From assembly GCF_019056395.1 (NCBI RefSeq), contig NZ_CP077639.1:1924001-1988000 (forward strand): a stretch of 64,000 nucleotides of DNA, in the 5' to 3' direction. The position numbers and the translations under genes were made by a program. Shown in pieces: positions 9,397 through 17,466 of the stretch; the stretch's first letter is position 1; the number at the start of each line of letters is the position of its first letter. Source of the DNA: Terribacillus sp. DMT04. Lineage in GTDB: Bacteria; Bacillota; Bacilli; Bacillales; Amphibacillaceae. A model generated the notes under the pieces. The model was not told the DNA's origin. It searched no databases and worked only from the letters and a program-made list of their open reading frames with translations.

Positions 9397-9708
9397 ATGA
9401 AGAATGAAAAAGGATTTACTTTAATTGAAATGCTTATTGTCCTGCTAGTCATTTCTGTGCTGATGATTCTAATTGTTCCCAATTTAGCCGATAAAAATGA
9501 ACACGTGCAATCAGAAGGCTGTGAAGCCCTTGTAAAATTAGCCGAAAGCCAAGTTGAAACATATCGGATTGACCATGGCACAGCACCGACATCTATTTCT
9601 CAGTTAGAAGACGGTTACTTGACTGAAAGTACGTGTCAAGGCGGCAAGCGTCAGCTCACAATCAGCTCTGCCGGTGAGGTTTCTTTAATTGATGTGCCAA
9701 CTTCCTAA
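9397..9708 (+). CDS. comGC: Major pseudopilin ComGC
   Basis: The 103-residue type IV prepilin-like protein has a short leader MKNEKG followed by FTLIEMLIVLLVISVLMILIVP. Prepilin peptidase ComC would cut between G6 and F7 and methylate F7; E11 is the conserved glutamate. It forms the main shaft of the competence pseudopilus that brings DNA to the cell surface. Cysteines near residues 43 and 83 could form the disulfide described for ComGC. It lies 15 bp after comGB. Confidence 0.95.
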   Translation: MKNEKGFTLIEMLIVLLVISVLMILIVPNLADKNEHVQSEGCEALVKLAESQVETYRIDHGTAPTSISQLEDGYLTESTCQGGKRQLTISSAGEVSLIDVPTS

Positions 9709-10135
9709 AGAAGAACAAGGATTCAGTTTACTAGAATTAACCATTGTCCTCGGACTTGCTTCTCTCTTGATTGCAATTGGTGCAGGTGTAAACCAGCATT
9801 TGCTAGAGGAGGCAGAAGTGAAGCAATTTAAAAAGCAGTTTGAACAAGATTTATTGTTTCTCCAGCAATATAACCAGTTCGATCACTCCGCAAAACTTTA
9901 CTTGGAAAAAGACAGATATGAAATCTACTCTGCCCGAGACGAGAAAAATATCTTGGTACATCCTATACCTGATAACATTCGCATTCGCACCTACACACAC
10001 GCTGGTAATTTTTCATTCAGTAAATATGGTTCGATACATTTAGCAGGCAGTTTTTTAATGGATACACCAAACGGAACAGAGATGCTTATTTTTCCACTCG
10101 GGAAAGCACGAGGCTATTATGAAGAAGAAATTTGA
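9692..10135 (+). CDS. comGD: Minor pseudopilin ComGD
   Basis: The 147-residue minor pseudopilin has prepilin motif QGFSLLELTIVLGLASLL after a short leader. Cleavage is expected before F, and the conserved E is at +5. The ATG at 9692 lies inside the end of comGC, so translation is coupled. A TTG three bases earlier is an alternative start. Length fits ComGD (about 143 in B. subtilis). Confidence 0.88.
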   Translation: MCQLPKEEQGFSLLELTIVLGLASLLIAIGAGVNQHLLEEAEVKQFKKQFEQDLLFLQQYNQFDHSAKLYLEKDRYEIYSARDEKNILVHPIPDNIRIRTYTHAGNFSFSKYGSIHLAGSFLMDTPNGTEMLIFPLGKARGYYEEEI

Positions 10136-10442
10136 TCAAGCAGGCTTCCTTATGTTGGAGAGTTTGATTGCGTTCGCAATATTCATTGTTTTATGTACCT
10201 TGCTGCTGCCTTTACTGTTGGATTATAAAAAAGAGCTGCATCTACAGGAAAAGCGTTCCTACTATTACAGTTTACTTCAAAATGAATTAGCAAAAAACAG
10301 TCCAAACAATCAAGAAATAATTGAAGATGATTTTACTATTTCTCTCCGCTTTACAAACGAAGATGGCCTAAAAAAAGGTTGTATGGAGATAACGGCAAAA
10401 GAACGTAATGAGAGGCGCTGCTTATATGGGTATCTCGAATGA
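10119..10442 (+). CDS. comGE: Minor pseudopilin ComGE
   Basis: The 107-residue protein has the prepilin-like N-terminus QAGFLMLESLIAFAIFIVL, including the glutamate at +5 after the predicted cleavage site. It overlaps comGD by 17 bp and comGF by 35 bp. Position in the operon and length agree with ComGE, one of the minor pseudopilins needed for transformation. Confidence 0.85.
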   Translation: MKKKFDQAGFLMLESLIAFAIFIVLCTLLLPLLLDYKKELHLQEKRSYYYSLLQNELAKNSPNNQEIIEDDFTISLRFTNEDGLKKGCMEITAKERNERRCLYGYLE

Positions 10443-10836
10443 TAAAGGGTTTACGTTATTAGAAGCATTGATTAGCTTAGGGGTTCTTGTTTTAATTGTT
10501 TCCTCACTTCCGCTCCTATTGACTCCTTTAAAGCACGAACCTAACGCAGAGGCTGTATCAATAAGACAAGGCCTGTACTTTATCTCCCTGGAGATTTATA
10601 AAGGAAGTAATATAAAAGCAGAAGATGGTAAATTATATATTCAAAACCAGCAAGGGCAAACAGCGGTCTTCGAGAAATATAAAAATATGATTCGCAGGCA
10701 AGTGAATGGCAAAGGACACGAAGTTTATCTGCACCGTATAAAGGATTGGAAGGTCATGCAGCATGGTGACACTATTGTCATAACCATTAAAGCAAATAAG
10801 GATGAATTATATGAAAAACGACTTTCTATTCAATGA
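10408..10836 (+). CDS. comGF: Minor pseudopilin ComGF
   Basis: The 142-residue protein contains NDKGFTLLEALISLGVLVLIV, a class III prepilin signal; the rest matches the ComGF family (YFISLEIYKGSN, LYIQNQQGQTAVFEKYKNMIRRQ). Two in-frame ATGs are possible (10408 and 10426); the second gives the more usual short leader. It lies in the comG operon between comGE and comGG with overlaps on both sides. Confidence 0.87.
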   Translation: MRGAAYMGISNDKGFTLLEALISLGVLVLIVSSLPLLLTPLKHEPNAEAVSIRQGLYFISLEIYKGSNIKAEDGKLYIQNQQGQTAVFEKYKNMIRRQVNGKGHEVYLHRIKDWKVMQHGDTIVITIKANKDELYEKRLSIQ

Positions 10837-11179
10837 AAGGGGGTTTCTGCATCCATTTCTGCTATTTGTTACTGCATTCTTTCTTTTGCTGCTTACTTCA
10901 GGCACCTTGCTGCTTCAAACCAATGTCAAATCAACCGACCTGTTATTTGAACAATACAGATTGGAGCAAGCTATCTCCATTGCAGTGCAAACCGTTGAAC
11001 AGCACTATCTCCCTCATTTGGATGCAGACGAAGAAAAATGGACAATTACTAATCAAGCAGTAACTGCATTGATTACAGCCAACAAAAAAGAGCAGCAAAT
11101 ACTCGTTATGTATGTTGTACAAGCAGATAAAAATGCTGAACCCCTCGAATTTACAAAAATATATCCAGCTGATGTATAA
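10811..11179 (+). CDS. comGG: Minor pseudopilin ComGG
   Basis: The 122-residue product starts MKNDFLFNERGFLHPFLLFVTAFFLLLL. This is a prepilin-like segment without the usual +5 glutamate, as known for ComGG. I chose the ATG at 10811 because AAGGA lies eight bases upstream; an ATG three codons earlier is also open. It is the last comG gene and overlaps comGF by 26 bp. Confidence 0.82.
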   Translation: MKNDFLFNERGFLHPFLLFVTAFFLLLLTSGTLLLQTNVKSTDLLFEQYRLEQAISIAVQTVEQHYLPHLDADEEKWTITNQAVTALITANKKEQQILVMYVVQADKNAEPLEFTKIYPADV

Positions 11180-11215
11180 TTCGTCCAGCATTGTACACAA
11201 TAATAGATGTACTGA

Positions 11216-11286
11216 TGGGCTATAGCCAAGTGGTAAGGCAGCGGGTTTTGGTCTCGTTATCGTTGGTTCGAATCCAGCTAGCCCAG
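11216..11286 (+). tRNA. tRNA-Gln (anticodon TTG)
   Basis: The acceptor TGGGCTA pairs with TAGCCCA, the T arm contains GGTTCGAATCC, and the anticodon loop TTTTGGT carries TTG, reading CAA/CAG glutamine. No CCA is encoded. It lies 37 bp after comGG and ends at a strong terminator. Confidence 0.93.
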
Positions 11287-11288
11287 TA

Positions 11289-11325
11289 AAAAGATCCTGC
11301 ACCAGTTTGTGCAGGATCTTTTCTT
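11289..11325. terminator. Bidirectional terminator, tRNA-Gln and yqgX
   Basis: AAAAGATCCTGCAC pairs perfectly with GTGCAGGATCTTTT around a 6-base loop, flanked by A and T runs. It serves the comG/tRNA-Gln side and the convergent yqgX. Confidence 0.87.
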
Positions 11326-11944
11326 ATGTTAAAAATGGATTTTTTGCTTTTTCTTCGCCTATTGTTGTTGTCGGCCCATGACCTGGGTAAACGACAGTAT
11401 CTTCCGGCAGCGTCAAAAGCTGTTCAGTAATGCTAGTCATTAGCGTAGGTAAATCACCGCGGTACAAATCGGTACGACCAATCCCGCGTTGGAATAAAGC
11501 ATCCCCCACGATAGCACATCCTTCTTTATGGAATACGAGAGAGACACTGCCAGGTGAATGTCCTGGCGTATGACGAACTTCAAAATGAAAATGATCAACC
11601 TGCATATCGCCAAGCTTCCATGTTTCATCACAATCTCTTGCCGTAATTTGCTTAACAGGAAACATCTTTGATCCATTTTTACCGGGATCTCCAAGCCAAT
11701 CTGCTTCTTCCTCATGCAGATATACCGGGATATGATAAACATCTCGGACATCATCTACTGCACCAATATGATCAAAATGAGCATGTGTCAGCAAGATTGC
11801 CTGTGGACGCAATTCCTTCTGTTTAATCCACTCGATTAATTTCACGCTGTCTCCACCTGGGTCGACGATAAGGCACTCATTCTTCGCTTCTACTATGTAA
11901 CAATTTGTCCCCATGGGTCCTAGACTTAATGTATGTATTTGCAT
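11324..11944 (-). CDS. yqgX: MBL-fold hydrolase YqgX
   Basis: The 206-residue metallo-beta-lactamase-fold protein is of the glyoxalase II-like group. The zinc motif LTHAHFDHIG (HxHxDH) lies near residue 59, and RHTPGHSPGS and YPGHGPTT carry further ligands. The start at MQIHTLSLGPMGTNCY is preferred over an upstream frame extension because of the GGAG site and the family length (about 211). The substrate is not known from sequence; thiolester hydrolysis is typical of relatives. Confidence 0.88.
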   Translation of the reverse strand: MQIHTLSLGPMGTNCYIVEAKNECLIVDPGGDSVKLIEWIKQKELRPQAILLTHAHFDHIGAVDDVRDVYHIPVYLHEEEADWLGDPGKNGSKMFPVKQITARDCDETWKLGDMQVDHFHFEVRHTPGHSPGSVSLVFHKEGCAIVGDALFQRGIGRTDLYRGDLPTLMTSITEQLLTLPEDTVVYPGHGPTTTIGEEKAKNPFLT

Positions 11945-12136
11945 TTTTTCGCCAGCTCCTTTCCATTTGGAATCTTCTGAAAAGACTCGGCAAGCAACCA
12001 TGGAAGCATGCCAAACTTTTCCTTATCAGTATAGCAGGAAACCAGCAAATTTGCCCATTGTGAAACAATAACTGATTTCAACGTAATACTTGAATGTTAA
12101 AGTATTTAAAGGCGAAGAATACAAAACCCCCACCAA
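11945..12136. other. Intergenic region upstream of yqgX
   Basis: About 190 bp lie between yqgX and the yqgS terminator. Short frames on the minus strand have no family resemblance and no clear ribosome binding site. I see nothing else of note here. Confidence 0.5.
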
Positions 12137-12176
12137 ACTAAAAGGATCGCTGCACGAGGCAGCGATCCTTTTAGTT
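12137..12176. terminator. Terminator of yqgS
   Basis: ACTAAAAGGATCGCTGC pairs with GCAGCGATCCTTTTAGT around a 5-base loop, a 17-bp perfect stem overlapping the end of yqgS. It is rich in A and T on both flanks, so it may work in both directions. Confidence 0.85.
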
Positions 12177-14102
12177 TGTTTTCTCTTTTCCTTTTTCAAA
12201 ATCATAGAAGCGCAGTAAATCTCCATAAATGATCCGGTCAGAGTAATTAAGCTCTTTTGTCACCTGTTCCTGAATTGGCTCACAGACACTTTCTATCTGT
12301 TCTCCTGTTTCCCCGGAAAGCTCAGCTTCTTCCCCTTCTAATTCATCTGCTGGTTCACCAGTCTGACGGTCGTAGCACATATCATTGGTGTACACGTAGT
12401 CTTCACTAATAAAGTCACCATTTCGCAGCGCTGTGTATTCTTTTCGATCTTCCGTGAACAAATCATTTCCAAACTGTATATCATGCTCTGCTTCAATTCC
12501 TAATAAGCTAAGAATTGTTGGCTTCACATCTATTTGTCCGGCTACTTGTTCCATGACCTGCCCATTGTCATCTCCTGGAATATGAATAAAGAACGGCACA
12601 CGCTGATTTTGCACCTGCTGATAAGGGGTAATATCTTTGCCCAAGTACTGACTCATGGCTTTATTATGGTATTCACTAATGCCATAATGATCGCCCATCA
12701 TCACGATAATTGAATCTTCATATTCTCCAGCTTCCTTCAGCTGATTAAAAAATTGTTCCACAGCCTCGTCTGTATACCGAGCTGTTTGGAAATACTTGTT
12801 TAATGTCTGGGAGTTAGAATCAAATTGATCGATGGACGCGTCTTCTTCCGGTAAATCAAATGGATGATGATTTGTTAAGGTGATGAATTTTGAGTAATAA
12901 GGCTTTTCCATCTCCTGCAAATACGGAATAGACTGTTCAAAGAAAGGTTTATCCAACAAGCCCCAGCCTACTACATTTTTGTCTTCTCCATCTGAAACGA
13001 CGTTATAGCTGTTTTCATCATAAAATGTATCGTAACCTAAGCTGTCGTACATAACATCACGGTTCCAGAAACTAGAATTATTAGAGTGGAATACAGCAGT
13101 CTTGTATTCTTCTTGTCCTAAGATCTCGGGTGTACCGTTATATTCATTCTGACCGTGGGTGAAAAATACAGCCCCGCGAGGCAGCGGATAAATCGAATTC
13201 TCCACCAAGAACTCCGAGTCAGATGTTTTGCCTTGCTCCGTCTGGTGATAGAAATTCTCGAAATAATACGTATCTTTGTCTTTTGTTAAACTGTTAAGAA
13301 AAGGTGTCACTTCTTCGCCGTTCAGTGTGTTATGAATCAAAAAGCTTTGCATGGATTCTAAGGAAATGAATATTACATTTTTTCCTTCCGCTTGCCCGAA
13401 CTTTGCCGATTTCTCCGTCTCGACTTCTTCATTTACATACGAAAGAATTTCCGGGAGCTCATTCCCATCGGCAAAAACACGCTGGGCTTCTGTTTTAGAT
13501 TGCATGACTGCATCATAAGCATGGAAATTGAATACGCCAATGTTTTTTACAAGGTATTCTCTGTCAAAGCCTCGTGTAAACAGTTGCGGTCGTTCTGCTT
13601 CGGCAAGACCTACATTTACGACGATGAGTGCGGCAATTGCTGCCATGGTAGATATTTTCTTTCTTCGCAGGTAGTTAACCGTCATTTTTTCTTTATAACG
13701 GAAGCTTAGGAACCAGATGATGCTAACATCCAGTAATAGCAAAATATCTTGTGGATAAATAAGGTTCAGTATACTGCCGCCAAGATCTGCTGCATTACTT
13801 CCTTGCATGAGGACCGGCACTGTTAAGAAATCACTAAAGTGACGGTAAAAAATTAAGTTGATGTACAAGATGATGGAGCCTGCTAAACTGATGAATCGAA
13901 TGTAATGCATCTGCCACTTCCGCGAAATCAATACGCTAAGTCCAAAAGCAAAAAATGCACTGACAAACGGGTTTAGGAACAGAATAAATTCCTGCATAGC
14001 ATTATCTAAACTAATATTAAATAAGAAGCGATAAACAATGTACGTCTTTAAACCAAACAAAACTGTCGCCAATATATATAATGGTGCAGCAGATCGTTTC
14101 AA
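12171..14102 (-). CDS. yqgS: LTA synthase family protein YqgS
   Basis: The 643-residue protein has five N-terminal membrane helices (to about residue 165) followed by an extracellular sulfatase-like domain. Motifs are NVIFISLESMQSF (metal-binding E), the catalytic threonine in QGKTSDSEF, and GDHYG with the late metal ligands. The family polymerises glycerol phosphate from phosphatidylglycerol onto a glycolipid to make lipoteichoic acid. Length and synteny with glcK match B. subtilis YqgS (about 638), one of several LtaS paralogues. The start codon is TTG behind GAGGAGG. Confidence 0.9.
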   Translation of the reverse strand: MKRSAAPLYILATVLFGLKTYIVYRFLFNISLDNAMQEFILFLNPFVSAFFAFGLSVLISRKWQMHYIRFISLAGSIILYINLIFYRHFSDFLTVPVLMQGSNAADLGGSILNLIYPQDILLLLDVSIIWFLSFRYKEKMTVNYLRRKKISTMAAIAALIVVNVGLAEAERPQLFTRGFDREYLVKNIGVFNFHAYDAVMQSKTEAQRVFADGNELPEILSYVNEEVETEKSAKFGQAEGKNVIFISLESMQSFLIHNTLNGEEVTPFLNSLTKDKDTYYFENFYHQTEQGKTSDSEFLVENSIYPLPRGAVFFTHGQNEYNGTPEILGQEEYKTAVFHSNNSSFWNRDVMYDSLGYDTFYDENSYNVVSDGEDKNVVGWGLLDKPFFEQSIPYLQEMEKPYYSKFITLTNHHPFDLPEEDASIDQFDSNSQTLNKYFQTARYTDEAVEQFFNQLKEAGEYEDSIIVMMGDHYGISEYHNKAMSQYLGKDITPYQQVQNQRVPFFIHIPGDDNGQVMEQVAGQIDVKPTILSLLGIEAEHDIQFGNDLFTEDRKEYTALRNGDFISEDYVYTNDMCYDRQTGEPADELEGEEAELSGETGEQIESVCEPIQEQVTKELNYSDRIIYGDLLRFYDFEKGKEKTN

Positions 14103-14142
14103 GAATTAAAAGCCTCCTCATAGTAGAACAAAGCGTAAACGA

Positions 14143-14172
14143 ATGACAGCAGCTTGCGCTGCTGTCATGCAC
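14143..14172 (-). terminator. Hairpin after glcK
   Basis: GACAGCAGC pairs with GCTGCTGTC around TTGC. On the minus strand it is followed by ATTCGTTT, a poor T run, so termination may be partial. Confidence 0.45.
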
Positions 14173-14183
14173 GCGTCTCTTTT

Positions 14184-15167
14184 TTATTGCGCTATTTCAT
14201 CTAAATGCTGTTTAACAAGATAAGCGGCACCGTAAACGCCAGCATCATTGCCAAGCTGTGCCGGTACAATTTCACATTCATAGGTTGTTCGAGGTAAAGC
14301 AGCTTGGTTAAAAGCCGCTTTAATAGGATCTAGCAATGCATCACCCGCTCTCGAAACGCCGCCCCCGATAATGATGCGGGCTGGGTTCGTAAGTATAGCC
14401 GCACTTGCTAGAACCTTTGCCAGAACTGTTGTAGCTTTGTTTACAACGGCTATTGCACTTTCGTCTTTAGCCGCAGCGAGCTCGAACACGTCTTTAGCAG
14501 ATACTTCTCCGTTCTCATCCAGACGTTTTCCCAGTTCGCTTTCAGGTTGTTCCTGCGCGGCTTCTGACGCTAAGCGGCTGATGCCTGTTGCAGAAGAAAC
14601 TGTCTCTAAGCAGCCTTTTCGTCCACAATTGCACGGTGCGCCATTTTCTTCTACTGTAATGTGTCCTATTTCACCAGCTGTGCCATTAATGCCATTTACA
14701 ATATGTCCATTTGAGATAATACCAGCGCCTACTCCCGTACCGAGTGTAATGGCGATAATATCTTCTTTCATCGCGCCAGCACCTTTCCAAACTTCACCAA
14801 GTGCTGCTAAGTTCGCATCGTTATCAATATAAACTGGCAAGCCGGACAAAACACCAAGCTCAGCCGAAAGAGGAAAATTACGCCAGCCAACGTTAACCGC
14901 TTCTGCAATAACACCATTGCGCGGCACAATAAATCCTGGCGCTCCAACACCAATCCCTCTTACACGATCTTTCTCGATCCCAAGTTCAGTCAGCTTTGAC
15001 TGAACGGTTTTCCAAATCTGTTTTGGAATGTGTAAACCTTGTTCTTGCTTATCTGTTTTAATTTCCCACTTTTCCACAATATCGCTTGCCTCATTAATGA
15101 GAGCAAGTTTGATTGTTGTTCCGCCGATATCAACACCGACTAAAATACGCTCTGCTTCCTTACTCAT
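14184..15167 (-). CDS. glcK: Glucokinase, ROK family
   Basis: The 327-residue cytoplasmic enzyme phosphorylates glucose with ATP. The N-terminal phosphate loop VGVDIGGTTIK, the ROK zinc motif CNCGRKGCLE near residue 175, and the catalytic segment DNDANLAALGE near 105 are all present. The start at MSKEAERILVG follows GGAGCGGGAAACA; the frame is open 12 codons further. It overlaps yqgQ by 8 bp, the conserved yqgQ-glcK arrangement. Confidence 0.94.
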   Translation of the reverse strand: MSKEAERILVGVDIGGTTIKLALINEASDIVEKWEIKTDKQEQGLHIPKQIWKTVQSKLTELGIEKDRVRGIGVGAPGFIVPRNGVIAEAVNVGWRNFPLSAELGVLSGLPVYIDNDANLAALGEVWKGAGAMKEDIIAITLGTGVGAGIISNGHIVNGINGTAGEIGHITVEENGAPCNCGRKGCLETVSSATGISRLASEAAQEQPESELGKRLDENGEVSAKDVFELAAAKDESAIAVVNKATTVLAKVLASAAILTNPARIIIGGGVSRAGDALLDPIKAAFNQAALPRTTYECEIVPAQLGNDAGVYGAAYLVKQHLDEIAQ

Positions 15168-15381
15168 TGTTTCCCGCTCCTTCATGACTATCCGATAAAG
15201 CACTTATCTCTTTTGTTAAAATCATATTCGCTTGTCCATATTCTTCCAAGGGCAGCAGATTATTGGTATACAGTTCTCGCAGTTCAGACTGCATCATCGC
15301 CAAATCTAGTTTACGATCTCCTATATATACAAAAATTCCAAATGTCTTTAATAGCTGCATAACATCATAAACCGTTTTCAT
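15160..15381 (-). CDS. yqgQ: YqgQ family protein (DUF910)
   Basis: The 73-residue protein MKTVYDVMQLLKTFGIFVYIGDR… belongs to the small helical YqgQ family. These proteins precede glcK in Bacillus and look like three-helix nucleic-acid-binding folds; the function is unproven. It is translationally coupled to glcK. Confidence 0.88.
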   Translation of the reverse strand: MKTVYDVMQLLKTFGIFVYIGDRKLDLAMMQSELRELYTNNLLPLEEYGQANMILTKEISALSDSHEGAGNNE

Positions 15382-15479
15382 TTATATCACCTAACACATT
15401 ATAACAACCTTCACTTAAAATTGAAAATGTTTTAAGACTGCGTTTACACCTTTTTAACATTATGCGTTCTTGAAAAAAA

Positions 15480-15513
15480 AATGACCTGAAGTTTATGAAC
15501 TTCAGGTCATATC
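15480..15513 (-). terminator. Terminator of the M42 peptidase gene
   Basis: ATGACCTGAAGTT pairs with AACTTCAGGTCAT. On the minus strand it runs into a nine-T tract. It sits just after the peptidase stop codon. Confidence 0.87.
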
Positions 15514-15523
15514 TTTAGCATGT

Positions 15524-16558
15524 TTACATGCTGCTCTTGAGATAAGCATTCAATAACGTATACGTAGCTGTTAAAGCTTGCTCATGTGTACGTTCATAAG
15601 CATGAGAAGCAGCAATGCCTGGTCCCACTAGACCGTGCCGGATATCGTAACCGGCGCGAATTGCTGCTGATGCATCTGAACCATAGTATGGATAAATATC
15701 CAGATTGTAGGAAAGGCTGTTTGTTTCAGATAGCTCAGCTAGCTTTTCTCTTAAAGCAAAATGATACGGTCCGCTCGAATCTTTCACACAGATAGAGACA
15801 TCATATTCCGTTGTCGCCTGGCCATCACCAATCGCTCCCATATCAACTGCAAGGTATTCTGTTACTTCGGCTGGTATGCTGGAATTCCCGCCATAGCCAA
15901 TTTCCTCATTGTTAGAGATAAGGAAATGCGTCGTATACGGCAGCTGGGTTTCCGTTTCCTTTAAATCCCGAAGTAGTTCCAGCAGAATAGCTACACTTGC
16001 TTTATCGTCTAAGTGCCTAGATTTAATAAATCCGGAAGAAGTGCGAGTGAATCGTGGATCGAAGGAAACAAAATCACCGACACGGATTCCAAGCGCTTCT
16101 GTTTCTTCCCCAGAGTGCGTTTGTTCATCAATGCGTACTTCCATATTGTTTTCATCCCGCTTGGCTTCCCCAGCATCCCGATACACATGTACAGATGTTT
16201 GATGCATAAGAATGGTGCCAGAGTACGTTTTATTTTTACTGTGTATTGTGCAATATTCGCCTTCCACGCTATTCCAGCGAAAACCGCCAATCATTGCTAA
16301 CGAAAGTGTCCCGTCTGCGTTGATTTCTTTCACCATTGCTCCTAATGTGTCCACATGCGCCGTTAAAAGGCGATGCTGCTTCTCGTCTGTTCCCGGAACC
16401 GTAATGAGCAAACTGCCTTTATTAGTGACATGGGAAGTAAGACGAAGTGAATCGGCAAAATCTTTACAAAATGCAATAGCCTCATCTGTATAGCCGGATG
16501 GGCTAGGTATATGTACTAGTTTCTTTAACGTACTTGCAATGCGGTCAATACGCTGCAT
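15524..16558 (-). CDS. M42 family metallopeptidase (aminopeptidase / endoglucanase-like)
   Basis: The 344-residue protein has the M42 zinc-peptidase pattern. First-metal histidine is in LTAHVDTLGAMV near residue 65, the bridging aspartate is in the RHLDDKASVA segment near 175, the general base is in SNNEEIGYGGNS near 212, then AVDMGAIGD, and a late histidine is in GIAASHAYERTHE. Family members are large oligomeric aminopeptidases. B. subtilis has related YsdC, YtoP and YhfE; I cannot say which is the orthologue. The start at 16558 has TAGGGGA upstream; an ATG six codons earlier is possible. Confidence 0.85.
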   Translation of the reverse strand: MQRIDRIASTLKKLVHIPSPSGYTDEAIAFCKDFADSLRLTSHVTNKGSLLITVPGTDEKQHRLLTAHVDTLGAMVKEINADGTLSLAMIGGFRWNSVEGEYCTIHSKNKTYSGTILMHQTSVHVYRDAGEAKRDENNMEVRIDEQTHSGEETEALGIRVGDFVSFDPRFTRTSSGFIKSRHLDDKASVAILLELLRDLKETETQLPYTTHFLISNNEEIGYGGNSSIPAEVTEYLAVDMGAIGDGQATTEYDVSICVKDSSGPYHFALREKLAELSETNSLSYNLDIYPYYGSDASAAIRAGYDIRHGLVGPGIAASHAYERTHEQALTATYTLLNAYLKSSM

Positions 16559-16638
16559 AAAATCCCCTACTTTCATAAAATATCGCTCTCTTACATAGTA
16601 TCAATAAGCTACAGTTTGTCCACTTAGGAGGCGAGCAA

Positions 16639-17466
16639 TTGCGTAAATGGCTTATTATTAGTTGTGTTTTCTTCTCGTGTGTCCTCTGCTCATTTTATTT
16701 CATACGACTTCAGCAGCCACAGCCGGTCATTCAGCACTTTCCGCTGAACACGTCTGCAGCATTTACAAATGCAGCCACTTCTCTGAAAAAAATCGATTTT
16801 CGGCGTATCCAGTTGCATATACAAAGTACACTTGAACAAGAAGCATATTTACGTCAGGATATTGGGCTTTTGTATGAGAATGGCGAATTAGTCGGCGTAC
16901 TGAACAAATGGCAGCAGCCAGCACGTACCGTGCAGCAGCAGACAACCCATACTCTGCATCCAAACAAACAGCTGGATGCTATTTCTTATCACTTTGCAGA
17001 ACTTCATCACAACGACATTACGAGTACATCCAAGATGACTGGTATTCGTACGTACACTTCAGATAAGTTTGAGCTGTTTTCTTTTCCCAAAAGCGATTCA
17101 GAAACGAATGCACAGCATCTGGCAGAATCCCAAACGAACAGCACCCTTCAGCACGTATGGACAGAGGCCAAACAACAGCTTTCCATCCCTGCTGCTACCT
17201 ATATTGAGGTTCCACTCACAGCACTCCCGACCGCTGATTTAACCGTTATAAACGGGCTTTCAGACGATAAAAAAAGACAGGAAATCATCAGCAGACTTTG
17301 GGAAGGGCTCTACCGAAATTATCTGCTGCCAATCGGTCCTGCAGTAGAAAAAGGAACAGTGAAAACGTATATTCCACTGCTCCTGTTTGATAAAAATGGC
17401 AAGCACTTACGCGTTATTTACCAGGACGAATTCGGTAAACACGCAGAGCTTCTGCAGTATTACTGA
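16639..17466 (+). CDS. Putative exported or membrane-anchored protein, not recognised
   Basis: The 275-residue product starts at a TTG codon behind a strong GGAGG with a 7-base spacer. It begins with a basic residue pair and a hydrophobic run (LIISCVFFSCVLCSFYFI, residues 4-21), which could be a signal peptide or an N-terminal anchor; no clear lipobox is seen. The rest is hydrophilic and glutamine- and threonine-rich. I do not recognise a family. It is the only plus-strand gene among minus-strand neighbours here. It converges on gluP with a 7-bp overlap at the stop codons and has no terminator between. Confidence 0.7.
   Translation: MRKWLIISCVFFSCVLCSFYFIRLQQPQPVIQHFPLNTSAAFTNAATSLKKIDFRRIQLHIQSTLEQEAYLRQDIGLLYENGELVGVLNKWQQPARTVQQQTTHTLHPNKQLDAISYHFAELHHNDITSTSKMTGIRTYTSDKFELFSFPKSDSETNAQHLAESQTNSTLQHVWTEAKQQLSIPAATYIEVPLTALPTADLTVINGLSDDKKRQEIISRLWEGLYRNYLLPIGPAVEKGTVKTYIPLLLFDKNGKHLRVIYQDEFGKHAELLQYY

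Noticed and set aside
10943-11302. 119-codon minus-strand frame over comGG and tRNA-Gln
   Set aside because: It contains a translated tRNA (TGLAGFEPTITRPK) and is antisense to comGG.
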